64,000 nt of DNA, from contig NC_060203.1 in assembly GCF_020623625.1 (NCBI RefSeq), positions 558,001 through 622,000 on the forward strand, read 5' to 3'. The notes beneath the pieces are model-generated. The model was not told where the DNA came from. It ran no database searches and worked only from the letters and a program-made list of their open reading frames with translations. Source of the DNA: Saccharomycodes ludwigii. Lineage: Eukaryota > Ascomycota > Saccharomycetes > Saccharomycodales > Saccharomycodaceae. Positions 19,213 through 28,988 of the stretch are shown piece after piece. The position numbers and the translations under genes were made by a program. Position 1 is the first letter of the stretch. Each line of letters opens with the position of its first letter.

Positions 19213-22200
19213 TTAATATGGTTCCACTATATCCCATTTTTTATCATCATTAAACTCTTTTTCTGTTCCTCTAGGCCCTACTACAGCTTCAGAAACCAAA
19301 GCAGCGTTACTCAAATAATTTCTCCCAACTTCAAATACATCAGCTAACTTAACATCTAACAAGCGATCTCTTCTTTGTTGCTTCATCTCATCAGTAACAC
19401 CATAATTAAAAAATGTAGAACCCTCCGCTTTAGGAGCAGTTGGTGCATCAATACTCTGAAAAATGGTTAGTTTGGCTTCATTTAGATCTTGCTCAGTCCA
19501 TTTGAAACTTTCAATGTTACAATTTTCAAAAATTTCTAAAGATCTTATTGGATGTGGATCCCTGTAAGAGTAAAAACTAAAAATACCATCCAATCCACTA
19601 TATGTAGCACCACCACCATATGCACCACCTTTTTCTCTAATTTCTCTGTGTAAGTATTTAAAGGTTAATAATTTTGACAAAACTTGTAATTTTGGACCAT
19701 CTTTGTGGATATATGGAACACCAGGCAATGCTCTTGCAACATAATGCACTTGGAAGGGGAAATTGATTAAAGTTTTTTTCTTTGAAGGTAACACAGGAAA
19801 GTTTTCAATAACATTGTATTTTCCAACATCTGGCACGGTGTGCTCATTTAGACGATCAACTGTATATTTTTCAAAATCTGTGGCAACACGAGATACTTGC
19901 TGTTCGTCATCAGTAACGACAAATAACTTAATGCCATTGGAGTTAATGAGATGTTTTTTCAAAAGCTTCAATTTGGAAACAACCTGAGCATCAAATTGAA
20001 CACCATCATCTAAAAAGTGAGAAATCTTGTTGATAAATTGAGATTGATGAGTCCAAAATAATTTTTCTTCAAGAGATTTAACTCGGGATAACGAGGCACT
20101 AGCATAAGCACCGGCATACAAATGTCCACTTTCTGCAACACCTGAAGTGTTCGATTGTAGAGATTTAATCAAAGTTTTCAACTTCTCTTTATGTTTGTGA
20201 AAATCTGTTTCAATTAATAACTTGGACCAGAAGTCAAAAATATGATCAACTTTACTATTCAAACTCCAGCCCGAAAAATTCAATGTCAGTTCCGGCTTGC
20301 AGTCTATTGGATTACTATGAACATTAACACCAATGGAGACACCTCCCGTATGAAACTTAATCTTATCCTCGATATCAGTAAATTCTTCTTTAGATGTTCC
20401 CAAACTAGTCAAAGAAGCAGTAAACAATGGCAAGAATTCAAGCAAGTCTGGTGGAATATCAGTATTTAGTGATTTTTTAGCACTTAAATAGGAAATGCCA
20501 TTAGTATGCGTAATACGATGATATACTTTAATATTGTCGCCATTCCTACCAGTTGATACATGAACGGGATAAACACTACCAGTTTTGGAGATATCAGATA
20601 TCTGCAAAGATGGCAAACTGCTCAAATCCTCCTTTTCAGATTGTATCTTTTTCAATAATAGACCACGGTTATAAATCACCTCTTTGTCTTGTTCATCTAA
20701 TTTCATGATTTTTTTGTTCAAACGACCAAGTTCTTCCTGCTCTAATTTTTCACTAAAATCTTCCACGCCTTTCATAACAAACTCAAATGAAGGTTTGTCA
20801 ATAACATATTTCGTTAAAATATCTTGAAATAATTTAACACCATGTTCTTTGAAATCATTTCTTAGTTGCTCAATAATCTCATCAAATAGTAAGGCATCAA
20901 ATGGATCTGTCTTATTGACCCATCCAGGTAATAAAGAATACAATAGTCCCAAACCAAAATTGGCTTTCTCATCCTTTTTAGATAATTCTAATTGATTTAC
21001 AATTGCTTCAATTTTATGTGACTCTAAATATTTAGTATCGGGTTTCATACAAGTTTGGAAAGTTTCCAAAATAACTTTCCTGACTCTTTCAACATTATTA
21101 CAACCTTGGACACCGATTGTAATAAAATTATTGGCTGTAGTGGACTCTACACCTGTGTTTACAGAATATTCATAGCCCAACCCACTTTCTACTAATTTTT
21201 GATAAAAGGGAGAACCTTGGCCATCAAACAATAAATTTCCTAGGATTTTTAGTAAGAAAGTTTCATATATGTTGGAAGGATCACCACATATCCATGTAAT
21301 TGACATTTTCAATTGTTTATCGGGCGGTAACATTGGATCTAATTGACCTTCTTTTTTTACTTTTATACCAGTTTCAGGTAAATCAATAGGTTTTAACAAT
21401 ATTGGGTCCTTGGAAGAAGTTTTCTTGACACGTTTACCGTAAACAACAAATTTTTCGTCCAGTGCCCTTAATGTAGTCTGCACAGGGAAATTGCCGTATG
21501 TATAACTTTTGCAATTAGAAGGATGATAATTCTTATGGTGAAAATCAACTAGTTCATGATGATACAAGTCGGTAATTTTTCTTGGATCGCCACCAGAATT
21601 ATTTAAAGATGGATAAATTGCTTCTTGAAATTTAATCCAAAAATAATAGCTGGCATTGGAGACTTGTCCCTTCATTTCATTATACACAACACCTTTGAAC
21701 ACCAAGGGTGTCTTACGATCTTCAGTCACCTCATGTTCTAGTCTCCAACCTTCTTGGTAAAAATCTGTTTCCTTTAATAATGGATTAAACGTAGCATCCA
21801 AATAAACGTCTCTAAGATTGGAAAAATCTTTGGGATTTGTAGTTGCAAATGGATAAAATGTATAATCATGGGCAGTCATGGCATTCATAAAATTAGATAA
21901 TGACCTGTTTAACATTTTGAAAAATGGATCCCTAACAGGATACTTAGCGGATCCACATAGCGTTGTATGTTCCAAAATGTGAGGAACACCTGTTGAATTT
22001 GGTGGATTTGTCTTAAAGGCAACACTTAACACATTATTATTGTCATCTCTATCAATGTGTAAATGGTGTGCGCCTGTTTTTTGGTGTTCAAAGTCTATTG
22101 CCGTCAATTGCAATTCAGGAACTGGTAAAATACGTTTGATTTCAAATCCATGGTATATTGCGCCAACGGGATATTTCCTTAGTATATTTGCTTGGCTATT

Positions 22201-22245
22201 TTTATAACTGGAAAACAAGCTTTTTCCTCCATGAAACTTTAGCAT
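19213..22245 (-). CDS. CYM1: Mitochondrial presequence protease, M16C metallopeptidase
   Basis: Degrades cleaved targeting presequences in the mitochondrial matrix/intermembrane space (human PITRM1 family). It has 1010 residues (989 in S. cerevisiae). The short basic N-terminus (MLKFHGGKSLFSSYKNSQAN) suits a mitochondrial signal. The inverted zinc motif HILEH is at residues 89-93, in PHILEHTTLCGS. KGVVYNEMKGQ carries the distal zinc ligand region, and KFQEAIYP with GDPRKITDL follow. The C-terminal half includes GGAYGGGATYSGLDGIFSFYSYRDPH, matching the M16C peptidase substrate-binding loop. All key residues seem present. Divergent from NPL3 (YDR430C-YDR432W order). Confidence 0.97.
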   Translation of the reverse strand: MLKFHGGKSLFSSYKNSQANILRKYPVGAIYHGFEIKRILPVPELQLTAIDFEHQKTGAHHLHIDRDDNNNVLSVAFKTNPPNSTGVPHILEHTTLCGSAKYPVRDPFFKMLNRSLSNFMNAMTAHDYTFYPFATTNPKDFSNLRDVYLDATFNPLLKETDFYQEGWRLEHEVTEDRKTPLVFKGVVYNEMKGQVSNASYYFWIKFQEAIYPSLNNSGGDPRKITDLYHHELVDFHHKNYHPSNCKSYTYGNFPVQTTLRALDEKFVVYGKRVKKTSSKDPILLKPIDLPETGIKVKKEGQLDPMLPPDKQLKMSITWICGDPSNIYETFLLKILGNLLFDGQGSPFYQKLVESGLGYEYSVNTGVESTTANNFITIGVQGCNNVERVRKVILETFQTCMKPDTKYLESHKIEAIVNQLELSKKDEKANFGLGLLYSLLPGWVNKTDPFDALLFDEIIEQLRNDFKEHGVKLFQDILTKYVIDKPSFEFVMKGVEDFSEKLEQEELGRLNKKIMKLDEQDKEVIYNRGLLLKKIQSEKEDLSSLPSLQISDISKTGSVYPVHVSTGRNGDNIKVYHRITHTNGISYLSAKKSLNTDIPPDLLEFLPLFTASLTSLGTSKEEFTDIEDKIKFHTGGVSIGVNVHSNPIDCKPELTLNFSGWSLNSKVDHIFDFWSKLLIETDFHKHKEKLKTLIKSLQSNTSGVAESGHLYAGAYASASLSRVKSLEEKLFWTHQSQFINKISHFLDDGVQFDAQVVSKLKLLKKHLINSNGIKLFVVTDDEQQVSRVATDFEKYTVDRLNEHTVPDVGKYNVIENFPVLPSKKKTLINFPFQVHYVARALPGVPYIHKDGPKLQVLSKLLTFKYLHREIREKGGAYGGGATYSGLDGIFSFYSYRDPHPIRSLEIFENCNIESFKWTEQDLNEAKLTIFQSIDAPTAPKAEGSTFFNYGVTDEMKQQRRDRLLDVKLADVFEVGRNYLSNAALVSEAVVGPRGTEKEFNDDKKWDIVEPY

Positions 22246-22893
22246 ATTAAAAAATTACTGACCAATTAGCTATTTCCCTTTTTTTTTTTTTTTTTTTTCT
22301 TTTCTTTTGCTCAACGTAAATGCTATAACTTAACAAAAAATGTGGCTATAACTTAACCAAACATATATATATATTTTTTTTTTACCCAAATAAATTTTAC
22401 ATTATAACAAATGTCAAGTATGTGATGTACAGATGTTTACTTTTGTAAAAAAAAAAAAAATAAAATATTTGTTGCTTTTTCGTTTCTTTTTTTTTTTTTT
22501 GTTTTTTTTGTTTTGTGAAAAGGGGGAGGCGGTGGCAAATTTTCTAATTGCAAAACAATCTAAGAGACACTGCAGAACCATTTTTTTGTTTTGTTGAGAA
22601 AAAGTTTTTTAATAGTATAATAATAATAATAATAATAATATAAAAATAAAAAAGATGGAAAGAATTTTTCTTTTTTTAAAATTTATAAATCTTTGCTTTA
22701 AAAGGTTTACATTTCTGTCATTAATTACATCTAATACCTTTAACATACTTTTTACTTTTCCATCTTTAAGATTTAGATCTCATTTAGAAAATAGTCTGTT
22801 TTTGTGCATATTTTTCCTTTTTTTTTTTTATAATTTGTTTAAAAAAAAAAATTAAATACCAATACGAATCTACTCATAAAAATAATAGCTAAT
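22246..22893. other. Divergent promoter region CYM1 / NPL3
   Basis: 648 bp. T-runs flank the CYM1 start and a (TAA)n stretch lies near 22619-22639. A 66-codon ATG frame at 22655-22855 is Phe/Leu-rich translation of a T-rich leader and is not called. The PACE-like site is listed separately. Confidence 0.4.
22528..22539 (+). promoter_or_regulatory. Extended PACE (Rpn4) site between CYM1 and NPL3
   Basis: GGCGGTGGCAAA contains the full PACE consensus GGTGGCAAA in an otherwise AT-rich region, about 283 bp before the CYM1 ATG and 355 bp before the NPL3 ATG. Which gene it serves is unclear; a mitochondrial protease under Rpn4 control would fit proteostasis stress. Confidence 0.55.
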
Positions 22894-23898
22894 ATGGATG
22901 AACAACAGCAACCACAAGAACAGCAACCCCAAGAATTGCAACCACAGGAACTGCAGCTACAGGAGCAGCATCAAGACCAGCCAATGGAACCAGTAGTTAA
23001 ATCTTACTATGTTCCACAAGGTGAGTTATCCAACAAAAGATTATTTGTTAGACCATTTCCATTAGACGTTCAAGAGAACGAGCTAAATGAAATTTTTGCT
23101 CCATTTGGTTCTTTAAAAGAAGTTAAAATATTAAATGGATTTGCCTTTGTTGAATTCGATGACCCAGACTCTGCTAGTCGTGCCATTGAAGAAGTTAATG
23201 GTAAAGATTTTGCTAACCGTCCATTAGAGGTTAACTATTCTAGATTGCCTATTCAAAGATTCAGAGCTATTTTGAGAAGCTTGCCAGAAGGTGTTGCTTG
23301 GCAAGAATTAAAGGACTTGGCTCGTGAAAACAACTTGGAAACTACCTTTTCCAGTGTTAATACCCATGAATGGGATGGTACTGGTGCTTTGGAATTTCCA
23401 ACCGAAGAAATTTTGAGTGAAGCTTTAGAAAAATTAAACAATATTGAATGGAGAGGCTCTGTTATCACTATTGAAAGAGATGATAATCCACCACCGATCA
23501 GGAGATCCAGAGGCGGTTTCCGCGGAGGTCGTGGAGGCTTTGGCCGTGGCGGCTTTGGCGGTAGAGGAGGCTTTGGCCGTGGCGGCTTCGGCGGTAGAGG
23601 AGGCTTTGGAGGTCGTGGCGGCTTTGGCGGTAGAGGAGGCTTTGGTCGTGGCGGCTTCGGCGGTAGAGGAGGCTTTGGAGGTCGTGGTGGTTTTGGAGGC
23701 CGTGGCGGTTTTGGAGGTCGTGGTGGATTTAGTGATAGAGGTTCCAGAGGTGGTTTTGGAGGTAGTTATGGAGGCCGTGGCAGTTTTGGTGGAAGAGGTA
23801 GTTACGGTGGTCGTGGCAGCGGCTACAGTGGCAGAGATAATTTCAGATCCAGAGATCATGGTTCTTATCAACGTGAAAGATCTCCAGGTAGACAATGA
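22894..23898 (+). CDS. NPL3: SR-like / RGG mRNA-binding shuttling protein Npl3
   Basis: Nuclear mRNA-binding protein acting in splicing, termination and export. It has 334 residues (414 in S. cerevisiae). The N-terminus has QPQE/LQPQE repeats, like the APQE repeats of yeast Npl3. RRM1 is at about 48-117 (RLFVRPFPLDV; GFAFVEF) and RRM2 at about 124-195 (FRAILRSLPEGVAWQELKDLARENN, with the conserved pseudo-RRM helix SWQDLKD type). The C-terminus from about 203 is built of RGGFGGR units (Hmt1 methylation type), then RERSPGRQ, where Sky1 phosphorylates the equivalent RERSPTR Ser in yeast. The RGG block is itself a DNA repeat (about 23511-23740). Confidence 0.96.
   Translation: MDEQQQPQEQQPQELQPQELQLQEQHQDQPMEPVVKSYYVPQGELSNKRLFVRPFPLDVQENELNEIFAPFGSLKEVKILNGFAFVEFDDPDSASRAIEEVNGKDFANRPLEVNYSRLPIQRFRAILRSLPEGVAWQELKDLARENNLETTFSSVNTHEWDGTGALEFPTEEILSEALEKLNNIEWRGSVITIERDDNPPPIRRSRGGFRGGRGGFGRGGFGGRGGFGRGGFGGRGGFGGRGGFGGRGGFGRGGFGGRGGFGGRGGFGGRGGFGGRGGFSDRGSRGGFGGSYGGRGSFGGRGSYGGRGSGYSGRDNFRSRDHGSYQRERSPGRQ
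23511..23740 (+). repeat. RGG-coding tandem repeat in NPL3
   Basis: GC-rich degenerate repeats of GGCTTTGG(A/C)GGTCGTGG-type units encode GGFGGRGG. Neighbouring units are nearly identical, so unit number may vary by strain. Confidence 0.75.
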
Positions 23899-24801
23899 AA
23901 TATTAATTAAATGAATTTTGTGGTTTTTAGTATTTCCTATTAGTTATTGTGACAACTATTTTATTTCATTTTTTTTTTTTATTCTCGTTTGTTTTGTTGT
24001 ATTAACTTTTTTTCTTTTTTTTTTTTTTTTAATGATTGTTTTATTACCATTATTATGTCAAACGATTATTTCTAAATTTTTTCAGCAGAATTGTACCTTT
24101 TTTTTATGTTTTAACTAAAAGTGAACAATATAAGAAGTAGAATTGTAATAAAATGTAAAGAAAACAACAACATTATGGTTCATTTTCAATTTTTAGAATG
24201 AGCTTTGTGGTTACGTGGGTTTTATTTTATTTATTTTCAGCACATCAGTTTTAAACGCTATTTCGAGGTTTTCCACCTTTGGAAAGTTTTTGGTTTTTTT
24301 TATTGCAATAAAATATATTGTGGTTTTTATAGTGGGGTCGATATATTTTATTTTATGTGTTTACAATTTTTTATTATTAGTTCTTTAGTTTTTATTATTT
24401 TCAATTTATATAACTGTGGGTATGAATTCCAAGTGGGATTTCCCAGAAAAATTAAAAGAAGTTAAAACAAATAGATTATATTTCTACTTATATTGTGACT
24501 ATCAGCATTCTCATCATCATTGCCATTCACTATTATTCATTATTATCATTGTTATTATCATGAATATGAGTAACATTATTTCAAATTTTTTAAGATAAGG
24601 TCTCATTTTTCAGGAATAAAAATATCAAATTAACTATTACTAAAAAAAAAAAAATATTTTCCTAAATTAATTATCTTTAACTAGTAAATGGAGGGAGATG
24701 GGCAAAAAAAATTTTTTTTTTAATAGATTTGGAAAACACAAGGAAGTTTTTTTTTTTTTTTTTTGTTGTCTTTATTTGGGAAAAGGACATTGGAATTTTT
24801 T
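23899..24801. other. NPL3 3' region
   Basis: About 900 bp of T-rich DNA with no supported gene. Open frames here lack ATG starts or are Phe/Ile-rich translations of T-tracts. Possibly long 3'UTRs of NPL3 and of the small minus-strand frame at 24802-25002. Confidence 0.4.
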
Positions 24802-25002
24802 TTAGACATATTTTTTTATTAAAGAAGTATCGTAAAGAGGAGAGGGAGAGGGATAAGAATTATTATAAACCTTAGAAAATTCAAGTAAATGTTTCAAAAT
24901 GAATAATTTAATTTTGTTTTTGACATTTGATTGACTAGTAGCATCAGTCGTCTGTGGTTGATGCGCTTTTTTGTTATTATTCTCAGTAGCTGTCTTTGAC
25001 AT
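24802..25002 (-). CDS. Possible small protein, 66 residues, unknown
   Basis: An ATG frame begins MSKTATENNNKKAHQPQTTD and ends YPSPSPLYDTSLIKKYV. The hydrophilic N-terminal half is followed by a short amphipathic stretch (KIKLFILKHLLEFSKVYNN) that could bind a membrane or a partner. Unlike other short frames here it is not a translation of a homopolymer, and its codons (GCT, ACT, TCT, TTG) look yeast-like. An ACGCGT site lies about 180 bp upstream. I recognise no family. It might also be part of an unrecognised spliced gene or a chance frame. Confidence 0.35.
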   Translation of the reverse strand: MSKTATENNNKKAHQPQTTDATSQSNVKNKIKLFILKHLLEFSKVYNNSYPSPSPLYDTSLIKKYV

Positions 25003-25182
25003 CTGGAAACAACGACTTTAAAGTTTTAAAGTATTGTATTCAGGTATAAAGAACTCAAAACTCAGGAAAGGGGGAAAAGTTAGAAGTTTAAATTATATAA
25101 TACGAACCCACAATATTGGGTTAAAATAATATATACCAAGTGAGAAAAAAATATATATATATATATAACGGTATAACTAGTT

Positions 25183-25188
25183 ACGCGT
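25183..25188. promoter_or_regulatory. MCB-type ACGCGT site
   Basis: ACGCGT is the core of the MluI cell-cycle box bound by MBF. It lies between the UBX2 stop and the small frame at 24802-25002, 181 bp upstream of that ATG. A single 6-bp palindrome, so weak evidence. Confidence 0.3.
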
Positions 25189-25212
25189 TAACATTTATAA
25201 TAACTCTGTAAT

Positions 25213-27195
25213 CTATTCGCTTTCATCATCATCATCATCATAGTCTTCTTCTTCTTCTTCTTCTTCCTCAAATTCCACCAATATGTTTCCCTTGGGCCAT
25301 ATTGATGGTATATTGGAAATTAGCACATCTTCACTGATAGGTACTTCGTATCTGGGAAATGGCGATACTAGTTGGAAATTAAATTTCAATTCAGTGTTAT
25401 CTAAATCGTACTTTTTAAACTCATCTTGTAAAACATTAACTACGTTTTTTTCATCGATTTCATTCCCTTTAGTAAAGCCTTTCAAACATGTTGTATTTTC
25501 ACCTTGATTATCTATTAAATTCCTAACTTTCATTACTAACGCTTCTTCAGTTTTGTCTAAGTTACTAATTCCTAGATATAATAAAATTCCAATATGCTTG
25601 TAAAGGTCATAGGATGACATGGAGCCGGTAAATTTTTTAACAAACCTTGTCCCATCTGGTGTTCTGATTTGTAATGTACATAATTTATCTTTACCCAGGG
25701 CAACATCATTTCCACCTTTCACCTGGTATTCTAGAATGGCTTCTTTTAACCATTTCAAATTATACAAGGTGTTATTTAATTTTGCTTCTTGCTCTTTGGC
25801 TAGTTTTTCAATTTCCCTTTTCTTTTTTAGTTCTTCCTCTATCATTTTCTGTTCCTCCTTTTTCTTGTCCAGTAACAATGATTCCTGGTACGCTTGATCT
25901 TGTAACTTCCTAAGTTCTCTTTCCATTTCTAAATCATGTTTTTCAGTACGGCTAGAAATTAACTCTGGTGCAAACCTATTAATTAAGAATTTTAAGGATC
26001 TTAAAAACTTTTTAGATGAAGTAACCTTTGGATTACCCAGTAGACTCATCCTAGTTATAATACCAGCACCACCAACGTTATTCGAATTTAATACATTACC
26101 AAGTAGTAACACAGTGGGAGTGACTCCGACATTATAGTTTTTGGCAACACACCAACTTTCAACCTGATTGTCTACATCGCCTAAATAAACGTTTAAAGAA
26201 TTATTAGACGAGACCTTCAAAGTATCGATGTATCGTTGCACCGATTCATCACTCCAAACATATTTCACAAAATTAACGGAGTTAACGTCCACTTCTTCCT
26301 TATTATTCGAAGAGGAAACGGAACTTAAAGTTTGGTCTTTTCTATCTTGACTTCCAAGTGCATCATCGTGTTCCAACAAATTGCCTAATAAAATAACTAG
26401 CATGAATTTAAACTCATTTTCACTGTTTGAATATAATTCATTGAAAACTTTGTTTGTGTTATCGACATTTTTCAATACAGTGTCTAAATTAAATGATGGG
26501 TTTTTTAAAATGACATCTTTAATTGTGTACTCTGGATGCTCTATGGAATTTAAACTATTAAGGCCACCACTATTGGCATTGCTATCATTTCTATAAATTC
26601 TGGGTTTTATAGGAATCTTCATAACTTTATTTTTGTTTGAAACATCTTTGTTGATATTAAATAAAAACGAAAAGCTTAGTAGTTTCCAGAGCAGTGTTAA
26701 TAGTTTCAGACTTAGCGAACCAATTGTTTGTGGGATTAATAATAGAAATAACAATAATTTATGAGAGGGCAGAAATGAAACATTTTTTTTACTGTCATCG
26801 TTATCGTTTAAACCCAGACCAACCAACTTAAAATGTGTTTGATAATCTACTGGCAAAGGTTTTGAAACTGGTAATTTAGGAACAAATAGAGTGTGGTCCA
26901 TCAAAATGGGTAAATTTTCACCGGTGTCATCAGAATCATTAAATAGTTGTTGTTGTTGTTGTGGCAATGTTTCTCTATGAATTGGTGGTGCAGGTTCGGT
27001 AACTAGGTTTTTCCAGTCTCCATCGTAATATGCAGCCAGTGCACGTTCTATATTCCAACCATATAATTCTAGTAACTTAATTATCAAGGGTAAATCATTC
27101 TCTGGATAAGATGAAATCATCTGAAATTGATCCAAAGCTTCGGATTGTTCGTGAGAAAGGTGATACTCTTCACCTTCATGCTCAATAATTGGCAT
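25213..27195 (-). CDS. UBX2: ER membrane UBX protein, Cdc48 recruiter for ERAD
   Basis: Anchors Cdc48-Npl4-Ufd1 to the ER (and outer mitochondrial) membrane for degradation of misfolded proteins; UBXD8 family. It has 660 residues (584 in S. cerevisiae). A UBA-like domain (about 10-60) includes LLELYGWNIERALAAYYDGDW. A hydrophobic hairpin is near 145-180 (LLLFLLLIPQTIGSLSLKLL). A thioredoxin-like UAS domain follows, with NFVKYVWSDESVQRYIDTL, NVYLGDVDN and GVTPTVLLLG. A charged coiled-coil is at about 425-480, and a C-terminal UBX domain has RTPDGTRFVKKF and FQLVSPFPRYEV. An unusual acidic tail of Glu then Asp follows the UBX domain. Confidence 0.95.
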   Translation of the reverse strand: MPIIEHEGEEYHLSHEQSEALDQFQMISSYPENDLPLIIKLLELYGWNIERALAAYYDGDWKNLVTEPAPPIHRETLPQQQQQLFNDSDDTGENLPILMDHTLFVPKLPVSKPLPVDYQTHFKLVGLGLNDNDDSKKNVSFLPSHKLLLFLLLIPQTIGSLSLKLLTLLWKLLSFSFLFNINKDVSNKNKVMKIPIKPRIYRNDSNANSGGLNSLNSIEHPEYTIKDVILKNPSFNLDTVLKNVDNTNKVFNELYSNSENEFKFMLVILLGNLLEHDDALGSQDRKDQTLSSVSSSNNKEEVDVNSVNFVKYVWSDESVQRYIDTLKVSSNNSLNVYLGDVDNQVESWCVAKNYNVGVTPTVLLLGNVLNSNNVGGAGIITRMSLLGNPKVTSSKKFLRSLKFLINRFAPELISSRTEKHDLEMERELRKLQDQAYQESLLLDKKKEEQKMIEEELKKKREIEKLAKEQEAKLNNTLYNLKWLKEAILEYQVKGGNDVALGKDKLCTLQIRTPDGTRFVKKFTGSMSSYDLYKHIGILLYLGISNLDKTEEALVMKVRNLIDNQGENTTCLKGFTKGNEIDEKNVVNVLQDEFKKYDLDNTELKFNFQLVSPFPRYEVPISEDVLISNIPSIWPKGNILVEFEEEEEEEEDYDDDDDESE

Positions 27196-27790
27196 TCTGA
27201 ATCAATATGTATTTTGCAAATAGTATTATCAGTTTAAGGTTGATTTAGTGAAAGTAATGATTGAAACTGTTGAAAAGTTCCTTGCTGATTTTTTATTTTT
27301 CTTTTTTTTTATTTTTTTTTTTTTTTTCTTTAGTTAGGTAGCAGAGTGATGATATATATGTAGTTGTTTATTTAAATTAGATTCAAGCAGTAGTTACTTG
27401 GAATCATAACGAGCTATAAAAAAGCTAAAATTATAAGAATTAGGAAAGAAAGAGAAAAAAAATATATATATATGTATATTAAACAAACGGATTCTTCCAG
27501 TCCTTTATTTATTTTGGTATATTTTTTTTTCTTTTTTCTTTTTTCTTTTTTTTTTTTTTTGGTTGAAGTGAAATATACGAAGTGCATTTACCAACTTATT
27601 CTAAACACATTTTTCAAAGATTCAAGAATAAAATTGAAAACAAAAAAAATTCAAGAGTTTGGAAAAATTTGTTAAAACTACAATTCTGTTGATAATCAAC
27701 AACAAATTATACACAAAACAATCGTCAGTAATTAACAATGCTATTATTATACAGCAGATATGGATATACAATTCATACTGCATAACAAGC
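27196..27790. other. UBX2 promoter and TRM9 3' region
   Basis: 595 bp between two minus-strand genes, with T-runs near 27302-27330 and 27546-27560. A plus-strand frame at 27472-27675 is a low-complexity chance frame. No other gene was seen. Confidence 0.4.
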
Positions 27791-28615
27791 TTATGGTTTA
27801 CGAGCTATGCAATACCAATTATCTCTTTCATAACCAGTTGTCACTACAACCGAACCAGCCATAGTACAATCCTCCTCTAATTCTCCCTTTTTGTATAAAT
27901 GATAATATCTGTATTTAGTAACTTCATTTTTCTTTTCTTCCTCATCTTTACTCAATAGTTCTTCCAATTGTTTCCTTTTCCCCTTTTGCTTTTCCTTCCA
28001 CTCAGCAATATATTTAGCCCTATCTTTGGGGTCAATGTTTCCTATATCTAACTGTTCAACTTCTTCCTTGACTAAATCTTTAATTTTCTTTTTGGCCTTT
28101 GGTTTCTTTTTTTCTTGCAAAACCCATGGTACCAAAACATCTTGGTCCATTCCCTCATGATATCCTCTTTTGGAAGCTTCTTGTTCTAAAGCCCAACAAT
28201 AAATTAGAATTTCACCACCTGGACGGACTTTACTTAGAATGTGTTTAATTGCAGCAATTCTCCTTTCTCTAGTACTCCAGTGATGAACCACAGCAATACT
28301 GATGGCAAAATCAAAAGAGCTGTCTCTATGTGGTAACTGTAAACCATCGGCTATTAAAATATTGTATTTTCCGTTTATTTGGTGAGCACATTCTATTAAT
28401 CCTTGACTTCTATCACTACCCAAAAGATAAATATTTGGATTAACATTTAGATATTTACCGTTTCCGCAGCCAACATCAATACCAATGCTCCCTGTTTCTC
28501 TGGAAGTTAAAAATTCTTTGACTACAGGCCACGGCTTATATCTAGTTTCTGAAAAGTGATGGGCGATTTCATTATAAACTTTATGAACATATTCTTCTTC
28601 TTTAACTTCGGCCAT
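27791..28615 (-). CDS. TRM9: tRNA wobble-uridine carboxymethyl methyltransferase
   Basis: With Trm112, completes mcm5U/mcm5s2U at position 34 of tRNA-Arg(UCU), tRNA-Glu and others. It has 274 residues (279 in S. cerevisiae). YNEIAHHFSETRYKPWPVVKEFL is the family N-terminus. SAM motif I is GIDVGCGNGKYL (45-56), followed by GSDRSQGLIECA, AISIAVVHHWSTRERR, VRPGGEILIYCWALEQ and the C-terminal FHLYKKGELEEDC-like segment (YRYYHLYKKGELEEDC), as in ALKBH8/Trm9. Divergent from GPI17. Confidence 0.97.
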   Translation of the reverse strand: MAEVKEEEYVHKVYNEIAHHFSETRYKPWPVVKEFLTSRETGSIGIDVGCGNGKYLNVNPNIYLLGSDRSQGLIECAHQINGKYNILIADGLQLPHRDSSFDFAISIAVVHHWSTRERRIAAIKHILSKVRPGGEILIYCWALEQEASKRGYHEGMDQDVLVPWVLQEKKKPKAKKKIKDLVKEEVEQLDIGNIDPKDRAKYIAEWKEKQKGKRKQLEELLSKDEEEKKNEVTKYRYYHLYKKGELEEDCTMAGSVVVTTGYERDNWYCIARKP

Positions 28616-28816
28616 TATGACAACTTAGCGAGTTGTATGCTTCGCTTAATGGTGATCCTTGGTAAAAACAATAAATGTTTCTAGCAACGATTCTTTTGTT
28701 GATGCTTTTAGTAATTTTTTTTTGTAGATTTTTTTATATTTTTTTTTTCTTTTTTTTTTTTTTTCTTCTTTTGTAATTTTTTCCATTTTATTTTATCTTA
28801 TTTTATTTTATTTGTT

Positions 28817-28849
<33 letters not shown>

Positions 28850-28988
28850 ATTTTCCAACAATAAAACTTGGCAATGAAATTGTAAAGATCTTCAATAATA
28901 TATTTCAAGCAATTAATCTTCCTTCTTTTTTTCATACATCTACATCTTAACACATTTAATCCAAATAAAACACTGTCACAAAATAGTA
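28616..28988. other. Divergent promoter region TRM9 / GPI17
   Basis: 373 bp dominated by T-tracts, including an uninterrupted run of about 30 T at 28819-28848, probably nucleosome-excluding. No factor site was recognised. Confidence 0.4.

Noticed and set aside
22655-22855. 66-codon ATG frame before NPL3
   Set aside because: Phe/Leu/Lys-rich translation of a T-rich leader with no family signal; it ends 39 bp before the NPL3 ATG.
23434-23914. Ala/Val- and Thr/Ser-rich frames overlapping NPL3
   Set aside because: They are alternative readings of the RGG-coding repeat.
24205-24598. 86- and 60-codon frames downstream of NPL3
   Set aside because: The first lacks an ATG start, both are AT-driven, and neither resembles a known protein.
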